A stretch of 15,198 nt of DNA from an uncultured Desulfovibrionaceae bacterium. Its GTDB lineage: Bacteria > Desulfobacterota > Desulfovibrionia > Desulfovibrionales > Desulfovibrionaceae. Location of the stretch: contig CASQEL010000016.1 in assembly GCA_949427775.1 (NCBI GenBank), positions 1 to 15,198 on the forward strand, written 5' to 3'. Position numbers and translations under genes: made by a program. This document shows, in pieces, positions 1 to 7,479 of the stretch (positions are counted from its first letter, which is position 1; every line of letters begins with the position of its first letter). Under the pieces are notes generated by a model, which made no database searches, was not told the origin of the DNA, and worked only from the letters and a program-made list of their open reading frames with translations.

Positions 1-313
1 GGGTTTGGGGGCGAGCAGCCCCCAAGAGCGCATTTCAACCGTGAACTGCTCTAATCCGCCCCGTGTCCATGCCGGGGATCGGCGGTGTTGTTCCCCTCCC
101 CGGTGAAACGCCGGGGCTGCCTTCGGCCTTCAAAAAGATGCGGGACCAGCTGCGCGCGTGCGAGAGGCCGCTGCCGTCGGAATCGGCGACGTCCTCCGCT
201 CCCGTTTCTCCGGCTGGACGGGCCGCTGCCGCTCTGGTATGTCTGAAGGGAGTTTTTTCCCGCACTTCCCGTTGCGGTCCGCCCGCAGCCATCGCATTAC
301 CGGAGGATTTCAC
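1..313. other. gene-free leader upstream of the transcarbamylase-like gene
   Basis: No convincing gene was found in these 313 bases. The frames that stay open on either strand have no good ribosome binding site and read as high-GC shadow sequence. Two small inverted repeats are visible: a stem at 5-25 and a 6-bp CCCCGG/CCGGGG stem at 98-116 with a 7-base loop. The segment probably holds the end of the preceding transcription unit and the promoter/leader of the gene starting at 314. No clear -35/-10 pair could be picked. Confidence 0.5.
5..25. terminator. possible hairpin terminator at window edge
   Basis: TTGGGGGC and GCCCCCAA form an 8-bp perfect stem around the 5-base loop GAGCA. No T-run follows on either strand, so termination is only a guess. 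It could end a gene lying to the left of the window. Confidence 0.3.
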
Positions 314-1213
314 ATGACATTGAGGCATGTATTTTCTTTCAAGGATCTGGGCGCCGACGCCGTTTGGCTGCTGGTGCAGCAGGCACGGGGCATTCCCGAC
401 GCACGGGCTCACTCCACCTTCCTGGAAGACAAGACCGCCGTGCTCCTGTTCGCGCAGGAATCCTTTCCCGAACGTTTGTGCATCACGGCCGCCATACGCC
501 AGATGAGCGGTCATGTGGTCTATCTGGGGTCCGGTTCCTGGCGGGATGAAGTCCACAGTTACCCCACCCAGATGAGCCAACTGGTCAGCTATTATGTCGA
601 CTGCGCCTTTGTCTTCGGCCTGCCCCTGGCCCCCCTGCGCGCGTCGCGGGAGCTGGCGCAGATACCGGTCATCAATGCGGGCAGCCCGGACGGCATGCCC
701 CTCAACGTGCTGGCCGATCTGGCCTGCATGTACAAACACACGGACGATTTCTCCGCCATACGCGTGGCCTGGCTGGGGTGCGCCAACGGCACGCTCAATT
801 CGCTTATAGAGGCCACGGAATACTTCCCCTTCGAACTGCGCATCGCCGTGCCCCACGGCTCCGGCCCCGACGAACATGTGCTGGCCGAAGCCCGGAGCGC
901 GGGACGCCGCGTATCCGTAGTGGAAAGCCGGGAAGAGGCGGTCCGGGACGCCCACTACCTCTATGCCGGGTGCTCGGGCGGCACGAACGACGAATCCGCC
1001 GAATGCCGGATGCTCGGCAACGATCTGATGCGCCTCGCCGCTCCCAACGCCCGTATTCTCCTCAGCACAGCGCCCTCCTGCAGCACTCCTGTGGAAAACG
1101 GGCTGTTGCAGAGCAAGGCCTCGTTGCTGCCGCGCCAGGCGGAAAATCGCCTGCGTATACACAAGCGCCTCCTGCACTGGATTTTCGACAACGATCAATG
1201 TATGGCGCGCTGA
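314..1213 (+). CDS. transcarbamylase-fold protein (ornithine/aspartate carbamoyltransferase paralogue) lacking catalytic motifs
   Basis: 299 residues, about the length of an ornithine or aspartate carbamoyltransferase. The ATG at 314 was chosen because GGAGG lies at 302-306, 7 bases upstream; the frame is open further up but has no such site. Colinear resemblance to ArgF is seen in the N-terminal half (FAQES at 46-50, VLADL at 132-136) and at the C terminus (QAENR at 275-279, where E. coli ArgF also has QAENR). The functional motifs are all changed. The carbamoyl-phosphate loop S-T-R-T-R reads SFPER (50-54), H-P-T-Q reads MPLN (128-131), the S-M-G loop region reads AGCSGG (218-223), and H-C-L-P reads STAP (251-254). 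From family knowledge, these residues bind carbamoyl phosphate and ornithine, so normal transcarbamylase activity is unlikely. It may be a regulatory or structural paralogue, or act on an unknown substrate. It converges on the PAS gene. Fold assignment is fairly sure; function is unknown. Confidence 0.75.
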   Translation: MTLRHVFSFKDLGADAVWLLVQQARGIPDARAHSTFLEDKTAVLLFAQESFPERLCITAAIRQMSGHVVYLGSGSWRDEVHSYPTQMSQLVSYYVDCAFVFGLPLAPLRASRELAQIPVINAGSPDGMPLNVLADLACMYKHTDDFSAIRVAWLGCANGTLNSLIEATEYFPFELRIAVPHGSGPDEHVLAEARSAGRRVSVVESREEAVRDAHYLYAGCSGGTNDESAECRMLGNDLMRLAAPNARILLSTAPSCSTPVENGLLQSKASLLPRQAENRLRIHKRLLHWIFDNDQCMAR

Positions 1214-1223
1214 CGGCACGCTT

Positions 1224-1253
1224 CGCACCCCGCCCGTTTTCCGGCGGGGTGCG
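1224..1253. terminator. convergent-gene hairpin, likely bidirectional terminator
   Basis: A perfect 11-bp stem (CGCACCCCGCC at 1224-1234 with its complement at 1243-1253) and an 8-base T-rich loop sit in the 46-bp gap between two converging stop codons (1213 and 1260). The position and strength suit a shared terminator. There is no long T-tract on either side. Confidence 0.6.
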
Positions 1254-1259
1254 CCCCCG

Positions 1260-2705
1260 TCAGAGGATCGTGTGCGACAGAACACGCAGCGACTCCCGGG
1301 CGCGGCGCAATTCGGTGATGTCCGTGTTCAGCCCCACCACCCGCAGCCCCCGTCCGTCCGCGTCCCTCCGTACCACCAGCGCCCGCGAGAATATCCAGCG
1401 GTAGGTTCCGTCGGCCGCGCGGAAACGGTACGTATTCTCGAAAGAATCTCCCAGTTCCGGCGTCTCCAGGCGACGCCGCTGCTCGGCGATGACGGATTCC
1501 CGCTCCTCGGGATGCAGGCGCTCTTCCCACGACGCCCGGCAGGGAGGGAAATCTCCCGGCGTATATCCCAGCATGTTCAGATAACGGGCGCTGCAATACA
1601 CGTCGCCCCAGACCACATCCCAATCCCACAGGCCGTCGCGCGCGGCGGCGAAGGCGTAGTTGAGGCGTTCGTTGCGCACGTCCAGTTCGGAATGCAGGGT
1701 TTTGAGTTCGGTGATGTCCGTATGCATGCCCACGACGCGCATGGCCCGCCCGGCGGCGTCGCGCCGGATGACCGAGCTGCGCCCCAACATCCAGCGGTAG
1801 GTTCCGTCGGCGACGCGGAAGCGGTACATGCATTTCGAGCTGTCGCCGTTGTCGGCGGCGTCCATGATCCGCGTCTGAAAAGCCACGGCCAGATCCCTGT
1901 CCTCAGGGTGAATATGCCCGGCCCAGGATGCGAACCCCGTGGATACGCCGTCGGCCGCGCGCCCCAGCATGGTGAACACGCAGGAGCCTTCGCCGGGCGC
2001 GTCGTCCGGAACATTCCACTCCCAGCCGTCCCTGTCGGCGGACGCCAGCGCCTCTTCCATCCGGGCGTTTCCCCGTTCCACACGATCCCGAAGGTTTTTG
2101 AGATCCGTGATGTCCACATTGGCTCCCACGACACGCGCCGCGCGCCCCGAGGCGTCCCGCCAGACATGCAGTATCCGCCCCAAAAACCAGCGATAGGAAC
2201 CGTCGGCCGCGCGCAGACGGAAAATATGCTCGAATGCGCCTCCATTCTCCGGAGAGTCCGGAATTTTCCGCCGGTAGAGCCGCGCTTCTTCCCGCTCGTC
2301 GGGGTGCAACAGGCTTGTCCAGGCGTCCCGGCGATGGGGAAACGCGTCACGCCGGTATCCGAGCATTTCCAGAAAACGGGGATTGAAATACAGAGCGTCC
2401 GTGGCGCGGTCCCAGTCCCACAGACCGTCGCGGGTCGCGATCAAAGCGCTGTCCAGCAACTCGTCGCGGGCCACCAGACAGGTCAACGGGACGGAATTTC
2501 CAAGCGCCGAAGGCGTCTCCGGCCCGGCGCGCCGCGCGCGGAAGGCGACGTCTGCCGCGCGCGGCGTTTCCGCATCTCCGCACGGCGAAGCGTCTTTCCG
2601 CCGGGAACGGCGCGGGGCGGGCTCTCCGCGGACCAGCAGCCCGGCCAATACAAGAACGGCAACCGTCAACACGATCAGGCAGGCTATCACTACGCCCTGG
2701 CTCAT
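1260..2705 (-). CDS. membrane-anchored protein with three PAS domains and no output domain
   Basis: 481 residues. The ATG at 2705 is preceded by AAAGGAGA on the minus strand, 4 bases away. Residues 5-25 form a single hydrophobic helix (VVIACLIVLTVAVLVLAGLL) followed by an Arg-rich stretch, so the protein is probably anchored with a cytoplasmic bulk. Three tandem PAS_3/PAC units follow at about 81-204, 215-334 and 347-466. The first and third contain DGLWDWD; all three end in D-G-(T/S)-Y-R-W and V-G-x-(N/H)-x-D-I-T-(D/E)-L. PAS domains bind ligands or cofactors and normally signal to a kinase, cyclase or phosphodiesterase. Here the chain stops 15 residues after the third PAC (LRVLSHTIL). That tail looks like the usual linker into a further PAS or output domain, so the gene is either C-terminally truncated or encodes a stand-alone sensor working with a partner. 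Near-identical DNA segments show the PAS units arose by duplication. Confidence 0.85.
   Translation of the reverse strand: MSQGVVIACLIVLTVAVLVLAGLLVRGEPAPRRSRRKDASPCGDAETPRAADVAFRARRAGPETPSALGNSVPLTCLVARDELLDSALIATRDGLWDWDRATDALYFNPRFLEMLGYRRDAFPHRRDAWTSLLHPDEREEARLYRRKIPDSPENGGAFEHIFRLRAADGSYRWFLGRILHVWRDASGRAARVVGANVDITDLKNLRDRVERGNARMEEALASADRDGWEWNVPDDAPGEGSCVFTMLGRAADGVSTGFASWAGHIHPEDRDLAVAFQTRIMDAADNGDSSKCMYRFRVADGTYRWMLGRSSVIRRDAAGRAMRVVGMHTDITELKTLHSELDVRNERLNYAFAAARDGLWDWDVVWGDVYCSARYLNMLGYTPGDFPPCRASWEERLHPEERESVIAEQRRRLETPELGDSFENTYRFRAADGTYRWIFSRALVVRRDADGRGLRVVGLNTDITELRRARESLRVLSHTIL
1393..1811. repeat. direct repeat of PAS/PAC coding sequence
   Basis: A 23-base stretch is identical at 1393-1415 and 1789-1811, with similarity continuing on both sides. 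A more diverged copy lies near 2189. All encode the ADG(T/S)YRW core of the PAC segment. This records tandem duplication of the PAS unit, with the second and third domains the closest pair. Confidence 0.75.
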
Positions 2706-2989
2706 GCCGTCTCCTTTTGCCGGTCCGTCCCCGGACGGTTCCCGCGACGACGCCGACAGACGGCAGGGAAACGCATTTTCTCAGTCCGCGCCGCGGGCCG
2801 CAAAAGCGGCTTCACGGAAGCAACGATATGTTCAGAGCACAAATTCACGAAACACTCCGGCGAAGGCGGCCCGAAGGCGAATCGCAAAAGACCTGCGACG
2901 ACGCGGATCAAGAGAGGGATAGGGATTCGGTTCCGCCGCTGTCGCGCGACACCGGGAATCCATGAGCTTGCCGGCGCACAAGGCACTCA

Positions 2990-3136
2990 GGGGCGGCCCT
3001 CAGTACCCCGTCCGCCGCAAGGCCGACATTGACCTTGCGGCGGGTTCACTACAGCTTCGGCCGATGTTTGCCTTGCGTCTTGCCGGCCGAAACACTGCAA
3101 CTTTTCGCGAACGGCGTTTTACTGAGGGCTGACCCC
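2990..3136. mobile_element. 147-bp MITE-like element with terminal inverted repeats
   Basis: The left end reads GGGG-CG-GCCCTCAGTA (2990-3005). The right end, read on the minus strand, is GGGG-TCA-GCCCTCAGTA (3136-3120). The inner 10 bases are a perfect inverted match and the outer GGGG is also shared; one base is missing and one differs between them. Inside are two hairpins: a perfect 11-bp stem at 3012-3043 and an 8-bp stem at 3056-3091. There is no room for a transposase. G-rich ends with nested palindromes suit a non-autonomous transposon or a decayed IS remnant. No target-site duplication could be recognised in the flanks. Confidence 0.5.
3012..3043. repeat. perfect 11-bp hairpin inside the MITE-like element
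   Basis: CCGCCGCAAGG (3012-3022) pairs fully with CCTTGCGGCGG (3033-3043) across a 10-base loop. It could also act as a terminator for the minus-strand orphan gene, whose stop lies about 130 bp upstream in transcription order. No T-run follows. Confidence 0.6.
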
Positions 3137-3174
3137 GATTTCATTCGGCACACACTATACTACCCCGGTATCTA

Positions 3175-3687
3175 TTATTCTGTCTGAATATCGTATCCGT
3201 CAAGCTTGTCAATGACGGCGCAGAGCAGCATGGCCATAACGCCGGACACCACGGCCACGCTTCCGGACAAGATTTCTCCATCTTTCCGATCCAGAACCCG
3301 CCGAAAAAACAGGGACGGGCATTCCTTGTGACGCTCCTGCACCAAAAGCTCCATATACGCGGCAAACGGACCGTCGATGAACGCCTCCGCCCCGGCGGCG
3401 TCGTACCCCTGCCGCGCCAGTAACGCCCGCGTCTCCCGAAGATATTCGGCCACCACGATGTTGGGCGCGCGGTGCATCAGACCGTATACCACGGACGCGT
3501 GCGCGAACGCGCGCCATTCTTCCAGAACCCGATCCCGAACGGCGGGCAACGCCTCCGGCGGCACGTCCCGGAACATGTCCGCCCGGGCGGCCAGACGCAG
3601 GATGCCTTCCCGTCCGGTATTGAGCGTGAAAAGCACTATCGCGGCCTCCACGCCCTGGGCGCGGGTCAGCTTTTTTTTCGTTTCCAT
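3175..3687 (-). CDS. hypothetical protein, helical, with hydrophobic C-terminal segment
   Basis: 170 residues. I do not recognise the family. The frame is open further upstream, but the ATG at 3687 has GAGGAGA about 6 bases before it and starts the first protein-like sequence (METKKKLTRA), so it was chosen. The chain looks largely alpha-helical and is rich in Ala, Arg and Glu. It contains a conserved-looking FAHASVVYGLMHRAPN stretch at 61-76 and ends with a hydrophobic run at about 139-159 (GSVAVVSGVMAMLLCAVI) that could be a single membrane helix close to the C terminus, followed by about 11 polar residues. Codons 4-6 lie in a run of eight A residues, where slippage could shift the frame. 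The gene lies 257 bp after queC on the same strand, and the MITE-like element sits just past its 3' end. Confidence 0.65.
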   Translation of the reverse strand: METKKKLTRAQGVEAAIVLFTLNTGREGILRLAARADMFRDVPPEALPAVRDRVLEEWRAFAHASVVYGLMHRAPNIVVAEYLRETRALLARQGYDAAGAEAFIDGPFAAYMELLVQERHKECPSLFFRRVLDRKDGEILSGSVAVVSGVMAMLLCAVIDKLDGYDIQTE

Positions 3688-3853
3688 GCGCGATCTCCTC
3701 ACTCTTTTGCGCCGTTTCAAACCGCGAAACCGGAAATCGACGCGCAATCCCGGCCTGTTCCGTTGCAACGCATCCCGGCATGGCCGCCCCTTCCGCTTCG
3801 ACGCCGCACGACAAAGACCAACGCTCCGCGCGCCCTTTTCAGGGACGGCAGGC

Positions 3854-3870
3854 GGAAACGCCGTGTTTCC
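3854..3870. terminator. small hairpin downstream of queC
   Basis: GGAAAC (3854-3859) pairs with GTTTCC (3865-3870) around a 5-base loop, extended by one outer C-G pair. It lies about 75 bases past the queC stop on the minus strand, in the 257-bp gap before the 170-aa orphan. It may end the queC transcript. The evidence is only the stem and its position. Confidence 0.3.
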
Positions 3871-3944
3871 GGCGGGTGACGTGGAGTTCGGACCGGCGAC
3901 GACCGGAAAGGCGCGCGGCCGCGACGAGCGAGAGGGACAGTTGC

Positions 3945-4655
3945 TCAGGATTTCCCGGCGACGAAGGCCGCGTATCCGTCGGCCCGCAAACGGCAGGCCG
4001 GGCAGCGGCCGCAACCGTATCCCCAGGAGTGGCGCACGGTTCTATCGCCCAGATAGCAGGTATGCGTATGTTCCAGAATGCATTCCACCAGAGGACGGCC
4101 CCCCAGGGCCAGGGCCAGCTCCCATGTGGCCGCCTTGTCGATCCACATGAGCGGCGTATGCACGACCATGCGGGCGTCCATGCCGATATTCAGGGCCACC
4201 TGCATGGCCTTGACGGCATCGTCGCGGCAGTCCGGGTACCCGGAAAAATCCGTTTCGCAAACCCCCATGACCAGATGCCGCGTTCCCTGACGCCAGGCGC
4301 AGATGGCGGCCAGCATGAGGAACAGCAGATTGCGCCCCGGCACGAAGGTGTTGGGCACCCCCTGTTCCGTCATCCTGATCTCCATATCCTCGGTCAGGGC
4401 CGTGCCGCCCAACCGGCGGAACAGATCGACGTCCAGAACCTGATCCTCCCCCAGACGCCGGGCCCAGAGCGGATTGATCTCCCGCAGGGCCGCGCGCAGC
4501 GTCTCACGGCAGGACATCTCCACGTCGTGCCGCTGCCCATAGGAGAACCCCAACGTGCGCACCCGCTCAAAGCGCTGTAACGCCCATGCCAAACAGGTCG
4601 TGGAGTCCTGCCCTCCGGAAAAAATCACCAGAGCGTCGGTATCCATGGCGCTCAC
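3945..4655 (-). CDS. queC: 7-cyano-7-deazaguanine synthase QueC
   Basis: 236 residues. QueC converts 7-carboxy-7-deazaguanine to preQ0 using ATP and ammonia, a step in queuosine synthesis. The ATP-binding PP-loop SGGQDST is at residues 13-19. The structural zinc site is formed by C200 (THTCYLG) and the cluster YGCGRCPACRLRA near the C terminus, a hallmark of QueC. Length is normal for the family. The GTG at 4655 shares its G with the TAG stop of the large upstream gene (TAGTG), which suggests translational coupling. An ATG three codons later (4646) is an equally possible start, and neither has a strong Shine-Dalgarno. QueF, which acts after QueC, is encoded about 8 kb away in the same window; QueD and QueE are not present here. 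Confidence 0.95.
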   Translation of the reverse strand: MSAMDTDALVIFSGGQDSTTCLAWALQRFERVRTLGFSYGQRHDVEMSCRETLRAALREINPLWARRLGEDQVLDVDLFRRLGGTALTEDMEIRMTEQGVPNTFVPGRNLLFLMLAAICAWRQGTRHLVMGVCETDFSGYPDCRDDAVKAMQVALNIGMDARMVVHTPLMWIDKAATWELALALGGRPLVECILEHTHTCYLGDRTVRHSWGYGCGRCPACRLRADGYAAFVAGKS

Positions 4656-7405
4656 TACATGTTGGCGTCCAAAAAGCGCCGCTTGGCCTTGCGTTCCTCT
4701 TCCAGGCGGCGTTCCCGGGCCAGCGCCGCCGCCTCGGCGACGCGCTGCTTCTTGATGCGTTCCAGACGGGCGTTTTGCAGCCGTTCACGCTGCAGGCGCG
4801 CCTCCTCGATCAGACGATCCCGTTTTTTCTCGAATACGATGGTGGTGCGCAGGGCGGAGATGCCCAGCGCCATGACGCTGACGATGCCCACCAGCACCTT
4901 CTGTATCTCCCACTGCTGCGCGCCCAGCATGCTCTTCAGCCAGCCGAGCCTTATCTGATCCCCGTACAGAATGATCAGCGGCACGCCGATGAAGCACAAC
5001 AGCAGGCCCGCCATTTCAATCCAGAAAAACGTCTTGCCCATGGTCAGCACGAACAACGTGGCGTCGCGCACCATGCGCAGGAATTTGAGGCGCTTTTTCA
5101 GATTGCGCAGCAGCGTGTCCACAGTGCTTGTGGACGAGAGCGCGCGCTGGAAGGTTTCCACCTCGCTGAAATTGGACGCGAAAGCCCAGTTGATGATGCC
5201 CGCGCATTCGTTGAATTCCCGGCTGAACTCGCGCAGCACCTTGGGAAACGGAAACCAGGACGCTTCGTCGCGGATGTCCTGCAGCGCCGCCAGATAGCCC
5301 TTGTAGCGCTCCCGCAGTTCCTCGACTTCGCGCTGGATGCTCTCGGAGATTTCCTTTTCCAGCAACGGCAGGCGTTTGACCACCTGCAGAAAGGCCATAT
5401 AGTTTTTGATGCCCGCCAAACGCTGAATTTCGGCCAGATCCTTGCCCAGCCGCCGGGCGACGGGATGCTCGCCGGGGAACCAGCTCTCCACTTCATGGGT
5501 CAGGTGTTCCACGCGGGCTTTTTCATCTTCCGCATTCTTTTCGGCCTCGACCCAGAAGGGATGCAGATAGGTCAGGATGAGCAGTTGTCCGCGGCCCAGT
5601 TCGGGGTCGATAAGACAGCGGTTGAAATAACAGGGATCGTCCTGCACAAGCCGATGCACCTGCCCCAGAATCTGCTCCGCAAAGCCCATTTTGACCTTGC
5701 AGACGATCTGCCGGTACTCCATATCCCGCCACTGCGGCATGACCCGCAGTACGGCGGCATACTGATCGATGGCCTCGCCGTAGTGCCCCTGCGATTCCGC
5801 CAGACGCGCCTGAAGAAACTCGTTCCAGGCCTGGAGCACGGGCACGGAGGTCATGGCCGCGGCCTCCTTGAGCAGCATCGAGGCTTTGGTTCCCTCGCCC
5901 TTGCAGATGGCCATGAACGCCTGCAGCGTCCGGAAACGCGCATCGCGCGTGTTGCGCTTGGCCGCGGCCTGAAGCTCCGCTTCCAGTCCCGGCAACTCCT
6001 CCGGCGTGGCCTTGCACATGCTTTCCAGCATTTCCCACACGGGGCTGTCGTCGCGCTGTTCCTCCAGAGGCAGGTTCTTGTCCTCGCCGCGGCCCCGGTT
6101 GAGCCAGCGCCGCCCCACGGAGCGCAGTTGCGCGGGCGCGTTGATTTCAAAGATGGCCCGCAGCAGCAGGGCGGCGGGTTCCTCTTTTTGGGCGAGCAGT
6201 TCCGCATATCCGGCCGGGCCCTTTTCCGTCAGCGTATGCTCGATGAGGCGGAAACTGTCGTTGATGTTTTCCAGGCTCATCCCCGCCAGATCCCACCAGA
6301 CGTCGGAAGATGTCGGAGACATGCCCAGGGTCGGGCAGTGGGCCGTCTCATGGCTGCGCATGCCGCAGAAATAACAACCGTTGCCGTTGCCGGAAATCAG
6401 GTGCCCGGACATGAGCAGGGGAATGGCGTGCTGAGCCGCCGCGCCCTCGTCCAGCATGACGTTGCACCAGCTGTCCATGCTGCTCTGATCGCTGGAGAAG
6501 CGGAGGTCCTGGATGGCGAAGCCCTCGCCCAGCAGGTAGGCGTTGCGATAGCTCATGTACGGAAAGTCCGGCATGAGATTATCCCAGGACAGGGAGATCT
6601 TTTTCCGCAGTTCATAGTTGAAATTGAGATTCTTGCGGTCCACGACCACGCTGACGCAGGGCCAGTAGTTGTCGTGCTGCTCTTCCTTGATGGCCGCGCA
6701 GCGGGAAAGCATGGCCCGCAGCCAGGTCCGCAGGAGACGCAGATTTTCCACCGAAATCGTGACGAAATTGTCCTGCACGAGAAACTTGAACTTTTCTTCG
6801 CGCAGGATTTTCTCGATTTCGCCGAACATGAAGCGCCAGCCCGCCTGAAAATTCTTGTCCAGCGGGTTGCCCAGGGGTTTCAGAATGGCGTACCAGCCCT
6901 GCGAGGACGTGTAGGGCAGACGCACGTCCACATCCAGACCGCTCCAGGCGATGAGCGTCATGCCCTGCTTGGCGTTTTTCTTTTCGAACGTGATGCCGGG
7001 AATGCTGAAATCGCCTTCGCGCAGCTTGGGATGTATCCAGATTTCCAGGCCCTGGCCGGGAATGATCTCCTGCTGGGTGAGCAGGATGTCTATTTCCAGG
7101 CTGGCCTCGCGCTTGACCCCCAGGCGCAGCTTGGCCGGGAAATGCTCGATGGTGACGTTGAGTTCATTGAACTTGGCCCAGACGGCCAGCCGCGCTAGCG
7201 CGAGAAACACGTCCGTGGTAAAGAAGAACCACAGCGACTGGTTGCGGTCCGACGCGATAAGCATGCCGCCGTAATTTTGCAGAGTCTGCGTTACGGCGGA
7301 ATCCAGGTCGGTCTGCCAGCAAATCCAGAGCACGTGCCCCACGGCGCTCATGCGTGTTTCTTTGCTTTTCGGCAGACGCTCAAGCAGGTCGGCTAGACGC
7401 GGCAT
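4655..7405 (-). CDS. large TPR/membrane/coiled-coil protein with a CCHC zinc-knuckle motif
   Basis: 916 residues; function unknown. The ATG at 7405 has GAAGGGA about 6 bases upstream. Visible parts in order are: an aromatic-rich alpha/beta-looking N-terminal region (about 20-310); a perfect C-X2-C-X4-H-X4-C motif at C344, C347, H352, C357 (CYFCGMRSHETAHC); helical repeats including a TPR-like unit around 525-560 (ARLAESQGHYGEAIDQYAAVL); a further helical region (620-780); two hydrophobic segments at about 792-815 and 834-852; and a basic, charged coiled coil at about 855-910 (many E, R and K). The CCHC spacing and the Gly after the second Cys match the retroviral-type zinc knuckle, which binds single-stranded nucleic acid, though binding here is inferred. 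The gene probably starts the operon: its promoter faces moaE-like, and its stop overlaps queC. The N-terminal region could be a new domain. Confidence 0.85.
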   Translation of the reverse strand: MPRLADLLERLPKSKETRMSAVGHVLWICWQTDLDSAVTQTLQNYGGMLIASDRNQSLWFFFTTDVFLALARLAVWAKFNELNVTIEHFPAKLRLGVKREASLEIDILLTQQEIIPGQGLEIWIHPKLREGDFSIPGITFEKKNAKQGMTLIAWSGLDVDVRLPYTSSQGWYAILKPLGNPLDKNFQAGWRFMFGEIEKILREEKFKFLVQDNFVTISVENLRLLRTWLRAMLSRCAAIKEEQHDNYWPCVSVVVDRKNLNFNYELRKKISLSWDNLMPDFPYMSYRNAYLLGEGFAIQDLRFSSDQSSMDSWCNVMLDEGAAAQHAIPLLMSGHLISGNGNGCYFCGMRSHETAHCPTLGMSPTSSDVWWDLAGMSLENINDSFRLIEHTLTEKGPAGYAELLAQKEEPAALLLRAIFEINAPAQLRSVGRRWLNRGRGEDKNLPLEEQRDDSPVWEMLESMCKATPEELPGLEAELQAAAKRNTRDARFRTLQAFMAICKGEGTKASMLLKEAAAMTSVPVLQAWNEFLQARLAESQGHYGEAIDQYAAVLRVMPQWRDMEYRQIVCKVKMGFAEQILGQVHRLVQDDPCYFNRCLIDPELGRGQLLILTYLHPFWVEAEKNAEDEKARVEHLTHEVESWFPGEHPVARRLGKDLAEIQRLAGIKNYMAFLQVVKRLPLLEKEISESIQREVEELRERYKGYLAALQDIRDEASWFPFPKVLREFSREFNECAGIINWAFASNFSEVETFQRALSSTSTVDTLLRNLKKRLKFLRMVRDATLFVLTMGKTFFWIEMAGLLLCFIGVPLIILYGDQIRLGWLKSMLGAQQWEIQKVLVGIVSVMALGISALRTTIVFEKKRDRLIEEARLQRERLQNARLERIKKQRVAEAAALARERRLEEERKAKRRFLDANM
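6335..6376 (-). other. CCHC zinc-knuckle motif coding segment
   Basis: Codons 344-357 of the large protein spell C-Y-F-C-G-M-R-S-H-E-T-A-H-C, giving the exact C-X2-C-X4-H-X4-C ligand spacing. The aromatic residue after the first Cys and the Gly after the second also fit the classical zinc knuckle. Confidence 0.7.
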
Positions 7406-7479
7406 AGGAATCCCTTCATCAAAAATACAGTTGCGGAGTCGGCGAAGAACGCCGGCTGCGGATTGAAACAGGAGACGAT
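7406..7479. promoter_or_regulatory. divergent promoter region between the zinc-knuckle gene and the moaE-like gene
   Basis: These 74 bp lie between divergent starts and should contain promoters for both. Shine-Dalgarno sites are clear at both ends (CCCTTC, the complement of GAAGGG, for the left gene; AGGAG near 7470-7474 for the right). An AT-rich patch near 7420-7431 could be a -10 region for the leftward gene, but no confident box pair was assigned. Confidence 0.45.

Larger units (their letters stand above)
2706..3174. other. 469-bp intergenic region with a MITE-like element
   Basis: This gap separates the PAS gene start from the 3' end of the 170-aa orphan. A minus-strand frame (2986 to 2702) is open but has no ribosome binding site and no recognisable protein character, so it is not called. 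The left two thirds should hold the PAS gene promoter. The right part (2990-3136) is the inverted-repeat element listed separately. The last 40 bases before the orphan's stop are noticeably AT-richer than the surroundings. Confidence 0.6.

Noticed and set aside
63..317. 84-codon plus-strand frame before the first gene
   Set aside because: GTG start without a ribosome binding site, no recognisable domain, and it runs into the start of the transcarbamylase-like gene.
35..1285. 416-codon open frame on the minus strand over the transcarbamylase-like gene
   Set aside because: No ribosome binding site or domain; the plus-strand frame matches ornithine carbamoyltransferase, so this is a shadow.
2702..2986. 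94-codon minus-strand frame upstream of the PAS gene
   Set aside because: No Shine-Dalgarno, it overlaps the PAS start codon, and it reads as Arg/Pro-rich non-protein sequence; it is more likely promoter DNA.
1272..3032. 586-codon plus-strand frame over the PAS gene
   Set aside because: Low-complexity Arg/Pro/Gly sequence with no motif; the minus-strand PAS domains are unmistakable.
4586..7198. 870-codon open frame on the plus strand, antisense to the zinc-knuckle gene
   Set aside because: Its composition (His, Gln, Ala, Gly and Arg rich, no domains) is that of the mirror frame of a GC-rich gene, and the opposite strand encodes a protein with clear structure, a ribosome binding site and an operon fit.
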